A stretch of 33,807 nt of DNA, taken from assembly GCA_002713165.1 (NCBI GenBank), contig PAVT01000024.1, positions 1 through 33,807 of the forward strand, given 5' to 3'. Below the pieces are notes generated by a model. It was not told the DNA's origin, ran no database searches, and saw nothing but the letters and a program-made list of their open reading frames with translations. Source of the stretch: Verrucomicrobiota bacterium. Lineage in GTDB: Bacteria; Bacteroidota; Bacteroidia; Flavobacteriales_E; Vicingaceae. The position numbers were made by a program, and so were the translations under genes. This document shows positions 25,721-32,857 of this stretch, piece by piece (positions within the stretch are counted from its first letter, which is position 1; the number at the start of each line of letters is the position of its first letter).

Positions 25721-26587
25721 ATGAAATTAAAAAACGAAAATAATCCTTTTCAAGGCAATTTCACTATCAACCTCATGGGTGAATTGATGGATTTATCAAC
25801 GCCAAGGGTGATGGGTATTTTAAACCTTACACCAGACTCATTTTACGATGGTGGTCAGCACCAAGAGAAGGATGCTTACTTATTTCAAGTTGAAAGAATG
25901 CTTTCTGAAGGGGCAGATTTAATTGACATAGGTGCCGTTTCTTCGAAACCTGGGGCAGACATAGTAGATGAAAAGGAGGAACGAAAACGTCTAATGCCAG
26001 CTTTAAAGAAAATTGTTTTGAGTTTTCCAGAAGCCAAAATTTCCATTGACACGTTTAGAAGTAAGATTGCTGCTGAGGCTCTAAATGAGGGTGCCTCAAT
26101 GATCAACGACATTTCTGCGGGAAGTTTTGATTCAAATATGTTTTCAATCATTGCTAAATATAATTGCCCTTATGTACTCATGCATATGCAAGGTGAACCA
26201 CAAAACATGCAAGAGAACCCAACATATGATGATGTAGTAAAAGAGGTCTTTGCTTTTTTTACTGAAAAGATTGAATCATTGCACACTTCTGGGGTTAAAG
26301 ACATCCTCCTTGACTTGGGTTTTGGTTTTGGAAAAACACTTGATCACAATTATCAACTCTTGAATGAATTGGATTACTTTATTCATTTAAAATATCCTGT
26401 ATTGGCTGGACTTAGTCGTAAGAGCATGATTCAAAAGACATTGAACACTTCAGCCTACAGTAGCATAAATGGAACCACTGCAGCCCATACCATTGCCTTA
26501 ATGAAAGGCGTCAAGATATTGAGAGTGCATGATGTTTTAGAGGCTAAGCAAGCCATTGATATTGTAGAGATGTGTCAAAAGCATTAA
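25721..26587 (+). CDS. folP: Dihydropteroate synthase
   Basis: FolP condenses 6-hydroxymethyl-dihydropterin pyrophosphate with p-aminobenzoate in folate synthesis. The 288 residues contain the full set of family motifs: VMGILNLTPDSFYDGG (Asn and the flexible loop), DIGAVSSKPGA, ISIDTFRSKIAAEA, MINDISAG, YVLMHMQGEPQNMQ, LDLGFGFGKTLDHNYQLL (pterin Asp and Lys pocket) and LAGLSRKSMI. It lies just upstream of cdaA, an order conserved in many Bacteroidota, and the two are evidently co-transcribed. Confidence 0.97.
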   Translation: MKLKNENNPFQGNFTINLMGELMDLSTPRVMGILNLTPDSFYDGGQHQEKDAYLFQVERMLSEGADLIDIGAVSSKPGADIVDEKEERKRLMPALKKIVLSFPEAKISIDTFRSKIAAEALNEGASMINDISAGSFDSNMFSIIAKYNCPYVLMHMQGEPQNMQENPTYDDVVKEVFAFFTEKIESLHTSGVKDILLDLGFGFGKTLDHNYQLLNELDYFIHLKYPVLAGLSRKSMIQKTLNTSAYSSINGTTAAHTIALMKGVKILRVHDVLEAKQAIDIVEMCQKH

Positions 26588-26598
26588 TATTGTCTTAT

Positions 26599-27417
26599 AT
26601 GCTTTCTCCTCTTAATCACATATTGCTTTTTCTTGATTTACGATGGTTGGATGTCCTTGACATTCTTTTCGTTGCATTGTTGCTCTATCAATTGTATAAA
26701 TTGGTAAAGGGTACTGTTGCTATCCGCATATTTTTAGGCATACTTGCCATTTATCTATTTTGGAAATTAGTTTCAGCATTACAAATGGAATTGCTTTCTG
26801 AAATTCTTGGTCAATTCATTGGTGTTGGGGTTTTGGCTTTGATAATCGTCTTTCAACAAGAATTGCGCAGGTTTCTTTTACTTCTTGGTTCTCAAAGCCC
26901 TTTTGCAGGTCAAGGCTTGATTAAAAAAATCATGAATTGGTCTAAACAAACTTCCGACGGTCAGAAAATGAACATTAATGCCATAGTAAAGGCCTGCCAA
27001 AATATGAGTAAAAGCAAAACTGGTGCCTTAATAGTTTTAGCAGCGGCGACAGAACTGAAATATCACTTAGCTTCAGGCGATAAAATAGACGCTGTATTGT
27101 CAGCTGATCTATTAGAGTCCATCTTTTTCAAGAACAGTCCATTGCATGATGGAGGAACCATCATAGTAGGCAATAGAATTAAAGCGGCACGTTGTATATT
27201 ACCAGTGACTGAAAATATGAATCTCCCTCCACGATATGGCTTACGACATCGTGCAGCACTTGGCATCACTGAAAATTCAAATGCCGTAGCCATCATCGTC
27301 TCTGAAGAAAGTGGTGAAATTGCTTTGGCAAAAAATGGAGAAATAAGCCCACAATTGTCCATAGAAGAATTACGAACAAAGCTTCTACTTATGGAAAATG
27401 AGCAGGAGATTTCCTAA
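26599..27417 (+). CDS. cdaA: Membrane diadenylate cyclase (c-di-AMP synthase) CdaA
   Basis: CdaA joins two ATP into c-di-AMP. I chose the ATG at 26599 (272 aa), 11 bp after the folP stop; a GTG at 26572 would overlap folP and add nine non-conserved residues. Three membrane spans occupy the first ~95 residues, followed by QQELRRFLLLLG and the DisA_N catalytic domain. The two nucleotide motifs are SPLHDGGTIIV and YGLRHRAALG. The usual form of the first is D-G-A; here it is D-G-G. A conserved SEESGEIALAKNGEI closes the domain. Target pathways of c-di-AMP in this organism cannot be told from the window. Confidence 0.95.
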   Translation: MLSPLNHILLFLDLRWLDVLDILFVALLLYQLYKLVKGTVAIRIFLGILAIYLFWKLVSALQMELLSEILGQFIGVGVLALIIVFQQELRRFLLLLGSQSPFAGQGLIKKIMNWSKQTSDGQKMNINAIVKACQNMSKSKTGALIVLAAATELKYHLASGDKIDAVLSADLLESIFFKNSPLHDGGTIIVGNRIKAARCILPVTENMNLPPRYGLRHRAALGITENSNAVAIIVSEESGEIALAKNGEISPQLSIEELRTKLLLMENEQEIS

Positions 27418-27419
27418 TA

Positions 27420-28022
27420 TTAGCTTGCTTTTTGAGCTGCTCTAATGCTGTCTTGTATTTCAAACTCTCGAATCAACTCCTCAGCTGATTTTCCCATATT
27501 CTTAATCGAGTATTGTGCATCGTCCACCATTTCATGGTTTGGAAACTCTTCAATAAAGTTCTCATAAGTAATGCGCGCCTCATCATAATTTTTTGCTTGA
27601 TTTTCAAGAATAAATGCCTTTAAAAACAAAGCATAAGGTCTTTTCTCGTACTTTTTGTATTGTTGATAAACCTTGTCAAAATGCTTCAAGGAGGCAGGTG
27701 TATTGTTGAGGCTCATGGCCAATTCGCCTGCCTTAAACAGATAGACCGGGGCCATGTTTGTATTGCTAAACCTGCGTTCGAATGTAAGGTATGCCTCCAT
27801 TAATTGTTGTGCTTTTAGGCGATCAACCTTTTGAGTTACATCTGTAAGGGCCAATTCTCTCCTTTTAATTTCTTCGGCTAAACCTTCCATATTTAAATTA
27901 TTTAGCGCAATTCCTGCCGTATCCAACGCTTCAGAATTTTCCGTTTGAGTAGATGAATCTGAATTACAGGCCATAAAACCAAGAGTGACCGCTGTGATCA
28001 GGAGTAGATTTTTAATATTCAT
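27420..28022 (-). CDS. TPR lipoprotein
   Basis: The 200-residue protein has a lipoprotein-type signal peptide (MNIKNLLLITAVTLGFMAC, lipidated Cys at 19) followed by a short Ser/Thr/Asn linker. The rest is helical, with TPR-like units in the C-terminal half (NTPASLKHFDKVYQQY, NYDEARITYENFIEEFPNHE, DDAQYSIKNMG) that resemble the BamD/YbgF style of periplasmic TPR. A role in envelope assembly is possible but unproven. It begins 3 bp after the def stop, so it is co-transcribed with peptide deformylase, and it converges on cdaA with a 2 bp gap. Confidence 0.85.
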   Translation of the reverse strand: MNIKNLLLITAVTLGFMACNSDSSTQTENSEALDTAGIALNNLNMEGLAEEIKRRELALTDVTQKVDRLKAQQLMEAYLTFERRFSNTNMAPVYLFKAGELAMSLNNTPASLKHFDKVYQQYKKYEKRPYALFLKAFILENQAKNYDEARITYENFIEEFPNHEMVDDAQYSIKNMGKSAEELIREFEIQDSIRAAQKAS

Positions 28023-28025
28023 AAT

Positions 28026-28583
28026 TTAAGCTTTTTGGTATTTCATTCTGTAAGGCACCTTAACGTTTCCTCTTGAGATATTATTGAGTTTATTCTTTAA
28101 TAATCTTCTTTTTAATGGACTTAAATGATCCGTAAATAGAATTCCTTCAATGTGATCATATTCGTGTTGAATAATTCTTGCAGCAATTCCATCAAAGGTT
28201 TCTTCAATCAAATTAAAATCTCTGTCATAATACTCTACTGTTACATGGGTTTGTCTTTTTACGTCTTCACGAATGCCTGGAATACTTAAACAGCCTTCGT
28301 TGAATGCCCATTCCTCCCCTTTTTCTTCTACAATAATTGGGTTAATGAATACTTTTATAAAATCTTTCAACTCAGGCTCATCTTCTTCAAAAGGTGATGC
28401 ATCAACAATGAACAAACGGATTGATTTTCCAATTTGTGGTGCTGCCAAACCGACCCCTTCGGCATTGTACATGGTCTCAAACATATTGTCTATCAATTCC
28501 TGCAAAAAGGGAAATTCTTTGGCGATATCTTCTGCCTCCTTTTTTAAAATAATATCTCCGTATGCAACAATGGGTAAAATCAT
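28026..28583 (-). CDS. def: Peptide deformylase
   Basis: Def removes the formyl group from the N-terminal Met of nascent proteins. The start is the ATG at 28583 (185 aa), giving the standard N-terminus MILPIVAYGD; the longer TTG frame adds six residues not found in the family. The three active-site motifs are intact: GVGLAAPQIG (motif I), EGCLSIPG with the metal Cys (motif II), and QHEYDHIEG with the HExxH-type metal ligands (motif III). It is divergent from the E1 dehydrogenase gene over 98 bp and leads into the TPR lipoprotein gene. Confidence 0.98.
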   Translation of the reverse strand: MILPIVAYGDIILKKEAEDIAKEFPFLQELIDNMFETMYNAEGVGLAAPQIGKSIRLFIVDASPFEEDEPELKDFIKVFINPIIVEEKGEEWAFNEGCLSIPGIREDVKRQTHVTVEYYDRDFNLIEETFDGIAARIIQHEYDHIEGILFTDHLSPLKRRLLKNKLNNISRGNVKVPYRMKYQKA

Positions 28584-28651
28584 AAGTGCAAAAGTAACCA
28601 AAGAATGAATTTCAACAGCCTCAAACGACCTGTTCGTTGTTGTGTTTTAAT

Positions 28652-28659
28652 TAATTTTG
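28652..28659 (+). promoter_or_regulatory. Bacteroidota -7 element upstream of the E1 dehydrogenase gene
   Basis: TAATTTTG exactly fits TAnnTTTG and ends 22 bp before the ATG at 28682, in the def/E1 divergent spacer. A -33 element is less clear: TTCG at 28633 has 15 bp spacing and TTG at 28637 is closer than usual. A short leader of about 15 bases would result. Confidence 0.45.
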
Positions 28660-28681
28660 CAAACACTAAAAATAGTGTCTT

Positions 28682-31111
28682 ATGAGTACGTCTACTAGCA
28701 TTGAAGAGCCACAAAATCAATCCCTCAATAAAGAAGATTTCAAAACCATTGTGTTGCAAGATTATCGTTTGGCCAATATCAGCAGGGAGACTTCGCTATT
28801 GGGACGAAGAGAGGTACTCACTGGAAAAGCCAAATTTGGCATTTTTGGAGACGGTAAAGAGGTACCTCAATTGGCGATGGCTAAATTTTTTCGAAAGGGG
28901 GATTTTCGATCAGGATATTACCGTGATCAAACCTTCATGATGGCCATTGGTCAACTGACTGTTGAGCAGTTTTTTGCTCAATTGTATGCCAATCCCAATA
29001 TCGAAGAAGAGCCTTCTTCAGGAGGTCGTTCAATGAACGGACACTATGCGACAAGAAGTTTGGATGAGCACGGACATTGGAAAGCGTTGAAAGACATGAT
29101 GAATTCGTCTGCTGATGTTTCTCCAACAGCAAGTCAAATGCCACGCTTGCTTGGGCTTGCACAAGCATCAAAAATCTATCGGAATCATACAGGTTTGCCC
29201 GAAGAAAACCTATTTAGCCGAAAAGGCAATGAAGTCGCTTTTGGAACCATAGGTGATTCAAGTACCTCAGAGGGACACTTTTGGGAAACAATAAATGCAG
29301 CAGGAGTTTTGCAAGTGCCCATGCTTGTCTCAGTATGGGACGATGGACATGGAATTTCAGTCCCCAAGAAATACCAAACTACAAAAGAAAGCATTTCTGA
29401 GGTCCTAAAAGGATTTCAACGAGAAGGGAACACTACTAATGGTTACGAAATTTTCAAGGTCAAAGCTTGGGATTATCCTGCTTTGATGGAAACCTATGAA
29501 AAGGCGGTACAAATTGCACGTACTGAACATGTTCCTGTCCTTATTCATGTTGAGGAAGTAACGCAACCACAAGGTCATTCTACTTCAGGATCACATGAAC
29601 GCTATAAGTCTGAGGAACGATTGCAATGGGAAACAGATTTTGATTGCATATCCAAAATGGGAGAATGGATGCTTTCTAAAGGTCTTGCTTCTGAAAAAGA
29701 ACTGAAAACAATTCGGGATGATGCAAAGGAACATGTGCGTGATGCGAAAAAGGCTGCGTGGAACAGTTTTTTAGGTGCCATCAAGGAAGAACGAAAACAA
29801 GCAGTGGCTCAATTGGAGCTTTTGGCAAAGGTAAGTGTGCAAAAAGAAAGCATTCAAAAGATCGTTGACGACTTGAAAAACAATCCAGAACCCATCCGAA
29901 AGGACTTGCTGAATGCTACGAGAAAGGCGCTGCGTCTTTGCCGGCATGAGGAGCTCTCGGAAAAGAGCACATTGAGTCAATGGGTGAAAGATTATCAAGC
30001 ATTGAACGCAGAGCGGTTCAGCAGTAAATTATACAGTCAATCTGACCTTTCTCCCTTGAACATTGAAGGCAATGATGTGGAGTACGATGAAGATGCACAA
30101 TTGGTGGACGGCAGAGTTGTGCTTCGTGAAAATTTTGAAGCTTTACTTAGCAAGTATCCAGAGGTGCTTATTTTTGGGGAAGATTCTGGAAAAATTGGTG
30201 ATGTAAACCAGGGCTTGGAAGGATTGCAAGAGAAATATGGTGAATTACGTGTAAGTGATACAGGAATTCGAGAAGCTACCATTGCAGGACAAGGAATAGG
30301 CATGGCAATGCGTGGTTTGCGACCAATTGCGGAAATCCAGTATTTAGATTACCTGCTTTATTGCTTGCAATTGATGAGTGATGATTTGGCAACAGTACAG
30401 TACCGTTCTGCTGGTGGACAAAAAGCTCCCCTTATCATTCGCACTCGTGGACACCGTTTAGAAGGAATTTGGCATTCAGGATCACCGATGGGTGTTATAT
30501 TGAATGCTGTAAAAGGTATCCATGTTTGTGTTCCTCGAAATTTAACAGATGCCGCTGCATTTTACAATACTTTACTGCAAGGAGATGATCCTGCCTTGAT
30601 CATTGAACCATTGAATGCCTATCGAAGCAAGGAGAAACTGCCACAGAATTTGGGAGAGTTTACCCTAGCCCTTGGAAAAGTTGATGTTGTCAAAGAAGGC
30701 TCAGACATCACTCTTGTTACCTATGGATCAACCTGTAATTTGGCTGAACAAGCCGTCGAAGAATTAGAAGAAATGAGCATTTCAGTGGAATTGATCGATG
30801 TGCGTACTTTAATGCCATTTGACAGAGGGCATGAGATTTTAGAATCTTTGAAGAAAACAAATAAAGTACTGTTCTTGGACGAAGACGTCGCGGGCGGTGC
30901 CAGTGCATATATGATGCAGCAAGTTTTAGAGGTTCAAGGTGGATATTACCATTTGGATGTTGAGCCCAAGACGCTGAGTGCAAAAGACCACAGGCCTGCC
31001 TATGGAACCGATGGTGACTATTTCTCTAAACCGAGCATTGACGATATTGTCGAAACATGTTATGGAATACTGCGGGATGTATCTCCGGATAATTTTCCTC
31101 CGCTTTACTGA
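28682..31111 (+). CDS. 2-oxoacid dehydrogenase E1 component, fused alpha and beta subunits
   Basis: The 809-residue cytoplasmic enzyme joins E1-alpha (about 25-370) to E1-beta (about 475-809). In the alpha half, AFGTIGDSSTSEGHF (GDS at 191-193) begins the ThDP/Mg site, and the metal-ligand strand reads VSVWDDGHGISVP. In the beta half, VLIFGEDSGKIGDVNQGLEG, DTGIREATIAGQGIGMAM and HRLEGIWHSGSP are typical transketolase-like pyrimidine-domain motifs, and LIDVRTLMPFD marks the C-terminal domain. By family it decarboxylates a branched-chain or related 2-oxoacid and acylates the lipoyl E2. No E2 or E3 gene is near. Substrate is not certain; pyruvate or 2-oxoisovalerate are the main options. Its end overlaps the convergent DUF3667 gene by 7 bp. 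Confidence 0.9.
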   Translation: MSTSTSIEEPQNQSLNKEDFKTIVLQDYRLANISRETSLLGRREVLTGKAKFGIFGDGKEVPQLAMAKFFRKGDFRSGYYRDQTFMMAIGQLTVEQFFAQLYANPNIEEEPSSGGRSMNGHYATRSLDEHGHWKALKDMMNSSADVSPTASQMPRLLGLAQASKIYRNHTGLPEENLFSRKGNEVAFGTIGDSSTSEGHFWETINAAGVLQVPMLVSVWDDGHGISVPKKYQTTKESISEVLKGFQREGNTTNGYEIFKVKAWDYPALMETYEKAVQIARTEHVPVLIHVEEVTQPQGHSTSGSHERYKSEERLQWETDFDCISKMGEWMLSKGLASEKELKTIRDDAKEHVRDAKKAAWNSFLGAIKEERKQAVAQLELLAKVSVQKESIQKIVDDLKNNPEPIRKDLLNATRKALRLCRHEELSEKSTLSQWVKDYQALNAERFSSKLYSQSDLSPLNIEGNDVEYDEDAQLVDGRVVLRENFEALLSKYPEVLIFGEDSGKIGDVNQGLEGLQEKYGELRVSDTGIREATIAGQGIGMAMRGLRPIAEIQYLDYLLYCLQLMSDDLATVQYRSAGGQKAPLIIRTRGHRLEGIWHSGSPMGVILNAVKGIHVCVPRNLTDAAAFYNTLLQGDDPALIIEPLNAYRSKEKLPQNLGEFTLALGKVDVVKEGSDITLVTYGSTCNLAEQAVEELEEMSISVELIDVRTLMPFDRGHEILESLKKTNKVLFLDEDVAGGASAYMMQQVLEVQGGYYHLDVEPKTLSAKDHRPAYGTDGDYFSKPSIDDIVETCYGILRDVSPDNFPPLY

Positions 31112-31117
31112 GGAGAA
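31093..31117. terminator. Stem-loop spanning the overlapping convergent 3' ends
   Basis: TTTTCCTC (31093-31100) pairs with GAGGAGAA (31110-31117) around a 9-base loop: 8 pairs, one of them G-T. It covers both the E1 stop (31109-31111) and the DUF3667 stop (31105-31107). No T-run follows on either strand, so it is not a classical intrinsic terminator; it may protect 3' ends or be coincidental. Confidence 0.3.
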
Positions 31118-31908
31118 GGAGCCTGTTCGAAAGGATTCTCCAATCCCAAAAACTTTGCGGCAATAGCGATAACTATAACGACAATTACCCCGATGATCGA
31201 AGCTGAAAGGAAGGTGAATGCGAAGGTGAGAACATATTTAAGGAAAGCAATAAATCCATTCACCTCAAAAAAGAACTTATAAACCCTTATCATCACGAAG
31301 GCCCCAATCGAAAAACTTAAAGTACTTATTAACGTAATGTTATCAGTGAAGAAATAAAACACGAGCAAGGGCAATCCAATAACAATAGAACTTGCATTCG
31401 CATATGCATTGACAATTAAATGTTCCGCATAATTGTATTTTTTCTTTTTGAACAATAAATAGCTGAAGAAAGACATAAATGGAATCGTCGCCATGATTAC
31501 CAAACTCATGTAATTTCTAATTACTTCGTTCGATTTTTTGGTAAATTCAATCTGTTCTTCATTGTAATTGGCTTCTTCTCCAAAAGTTTGACTCATCATT
31601 TCTTGAGAATCCTCAAAAAAACCAAAATACACATTCAAAATAGCCGAAATTGTAGCCCAAATAAAAACGAATCTAAAGGGATGTGCATAACGAACAGTAA
31701 TGCCGCTTAAATAATTGCGAATGGTGACCCCCGGTTTAGTGATCAGTTGAAGTGTTGTAGGCACAAATCCACGCTCTAAATTAAACACGCTCGAAAAAAG
31801 CCAAACAATGGAATCTTTTAGTGTAAATCGTTTTTCAATGTACCGTTGACCACATCTTGGACAGAAATTTCCTTCGTAATTGTTTTCACAATTCTTACAA
31901 ACTATCAT
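31105..31908 (-). CDS. DUF3667 membrane protein with zinc ribbon
   Basis: The 267-residue protein starts with a two-CxxC zinc ribbon (CKNCENNYEGNFCPRCGQRY). The DUF3667 core follows: SVFNLERGFVPTTLQLITKP, GVTIRNYLSGITVRYAHPFR. After it come about four to five membrane spans between residues ~85 and 260. The family is common in Bacteroidota and has no assigned function that I know of. The N-terminus is probably cytoplasmic, given the ribbon and the lack of a signal peptide. The 3' end overlaps the convergent E1 gene by 7 bp. Confidence 0.93.
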   Translation of the reverse strand: MIVCKNCENNYEGNFCPRCGQRYIEKRFTLKDSIVWLFSSVFNLERGFVPTTLQLITKPGVTIRNYLSGITVRYAHPFRFVFIWATISAILNVYFGFFEDSQEMMSQTFGEEANYNEEQIEFTKKSNEVIRNYMSLVIMATIPFMSFFSYLLFKKKKYNYAEHLIVNAYANASSIVIGLPLLVFYFFTDNITLISTLSFSIGAFVMIRVYKFFFEVNGFIAFLKYVLTFAFTFLSASIIGVIVVIVIAIAAKFLGLENPFEQAPSPQ

Positions 31909-31927
31909 GGTGCTGAGTTTAGAATCT

Positions 31928-31935
31928 CAAAACTA
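31928..31935 (-). promoter_or_regulatory. Bacteroidota -7 element upstream of the DUF3667 gene
   Basis: On the - strand this reads TAGTTTTG, an exact TAnnTTTG match, ending 19 bp before the ATG at 31908. A TTTA at about 31955-31960, 3 of 4 to TTTG, lies roughly 20 bp upstream at the end of the GDPD gene and could be the -33 element. Confidence 0.45.
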
Positions 31936-31952
31936 GAAAATCAAGTTGAATT

Positions 31953-32831
31953 TTACTTTAAAGGCATCAAATAGTCATTCAATGCCTCTAGGTTGTTGGA
32001 TTGAATAATGTCTGCTTCAACTTTAATCATGTGTAGATTACCTTTAGCACTATTCCCGCCAAAAGTGATAATTTTTACACCTTCATTCCTCGCTTTTTGT
32101 GAAAATTGCTTACTCAATAATTCGGGTTTAATTGTCAAGTAAGACATTCTATGCTTCATTGCAAAATCCAAGGCCTCATCAGGCTTTTCATACACTTCCA
32201 AGGACAATGGAAAGCCATCATCCGCTTTGATGGCTTTCGAAAGCATATCTCTTGCAAAGGTGTTGATGATTACTTTCTCCTTAGGAACATTCTTTTGCTT
32301 AAGGAAGCTCGCTAAAGATTGGAAAATTTCCATTTCCCATTTGTAATTGCTTTCAGCATTGAAACACGGTGAATGAACACGTAAATCAATGTGCAAGTGA
32401 GGAAAGTCCTCGAATGTTTTCAGATAATCAATCAAATCTTCCAAGCCCAATATGAATTCTTCTTGAAAAAGATCAAATGGGAAACCCAATGCATACTTTA
32501 CCTGAACTAGGTGTTCATAATTGTATATTTCAACGCAGCTGTCTAGCAAAGTTGAGGATGAGAGATCCTTGTCGTGATAGAGCACAAATTTTTTATCTTT
32601 TGTCATCCTCACATCAACTTCCAAACCGTCTGCACTATGTTTCTCTAAAGCTAAGCGCAAAGAAGTCATGCTGTTGATTGGGTATGGGTTCCATGGCAAA
32701 AAAGAGGCGAAGCCCAACCCTCCATGACCAATACGCAAGATATTTTTTGCTTGTTCTTTGTCTATGCCCTCCAAATTCGAATTGCAGCCAAAGGATAAAA
32801 GCAAGAAGCATGAAAAAATCCATTTTTGCAT
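31953..32831 (-). CDS. Divergent glycerophosphodiester phosphodiesterase-like lipoprotein
   Basis: The 292-residue protein has a lipoprotein-type N-terminus (MQKWIFSCFLLLSFGC, Cys16). It then has a GDPD-type TIM barrel, recognised from GLEVDVRMTKDKKFVLYHD (E71, D73, H86) and the closing DIIQSNNLEALNDYL. GDPD enzymes hydrolyse glycerophosphodiesters to glycerol 3-phosphate and an alcohol. Here the usual His-Arg-Gly motif reads H36-Gly-Gly, the usual ENT is replaced by INS, and the later Glu-x-Lys pair reads D149-x-R151. The metal pocket is therefore only partly conserved, and activity or substrate may differ. It begins 26 bp after the typA stop and may be co-transcribed with it. Confidence 0.82.
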   Translation of the reverse strand: MQKWIFSCFLLLSFGCNSNLEGIDKEQAKNILRIGHGGLGFASFLPWNPYPINSMTSLRLALEKHSADGLEVDVRMTKDKKFVLYHDKDLSSSTLLDSCVEIYNYEHLVQVKYALGFPFDLFQEEFILGLEDLIDYLKTFEDFPHLHIDLRVHSPCFNAESNYKWEMEIFQSLASFLKQKNVPKEKVIINTFARDMLSKAIKADDGFPLSLEVYEKPDEALDFAMKHRMSYLTIKPELLSKQFSQKARNEGVKIITFGGNSAKGNLHMIKVEADIIQSNNLEALNDYLMPLK

Positions 32832-32857
32832 GCCTTCGAAATTAAGGATTAGGGGGG

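Noticed and set aside
26572-26601. GTG start at 26572 for cdaA, overlapping folP
   Set aside because: The ATG at 26599 lies just after the folP stop and directly precedes the first membrane span; the additional nine residues are not typical of CdaA.
27414-27423. 10-bp palindrome CTAATATTAG at the cdaA/TPR lipoprotein junction
   Set aside because: It is made of two overlapping stop contexts in AT-rich DNA; too short and A/T-only to argue for a terminator or operator.
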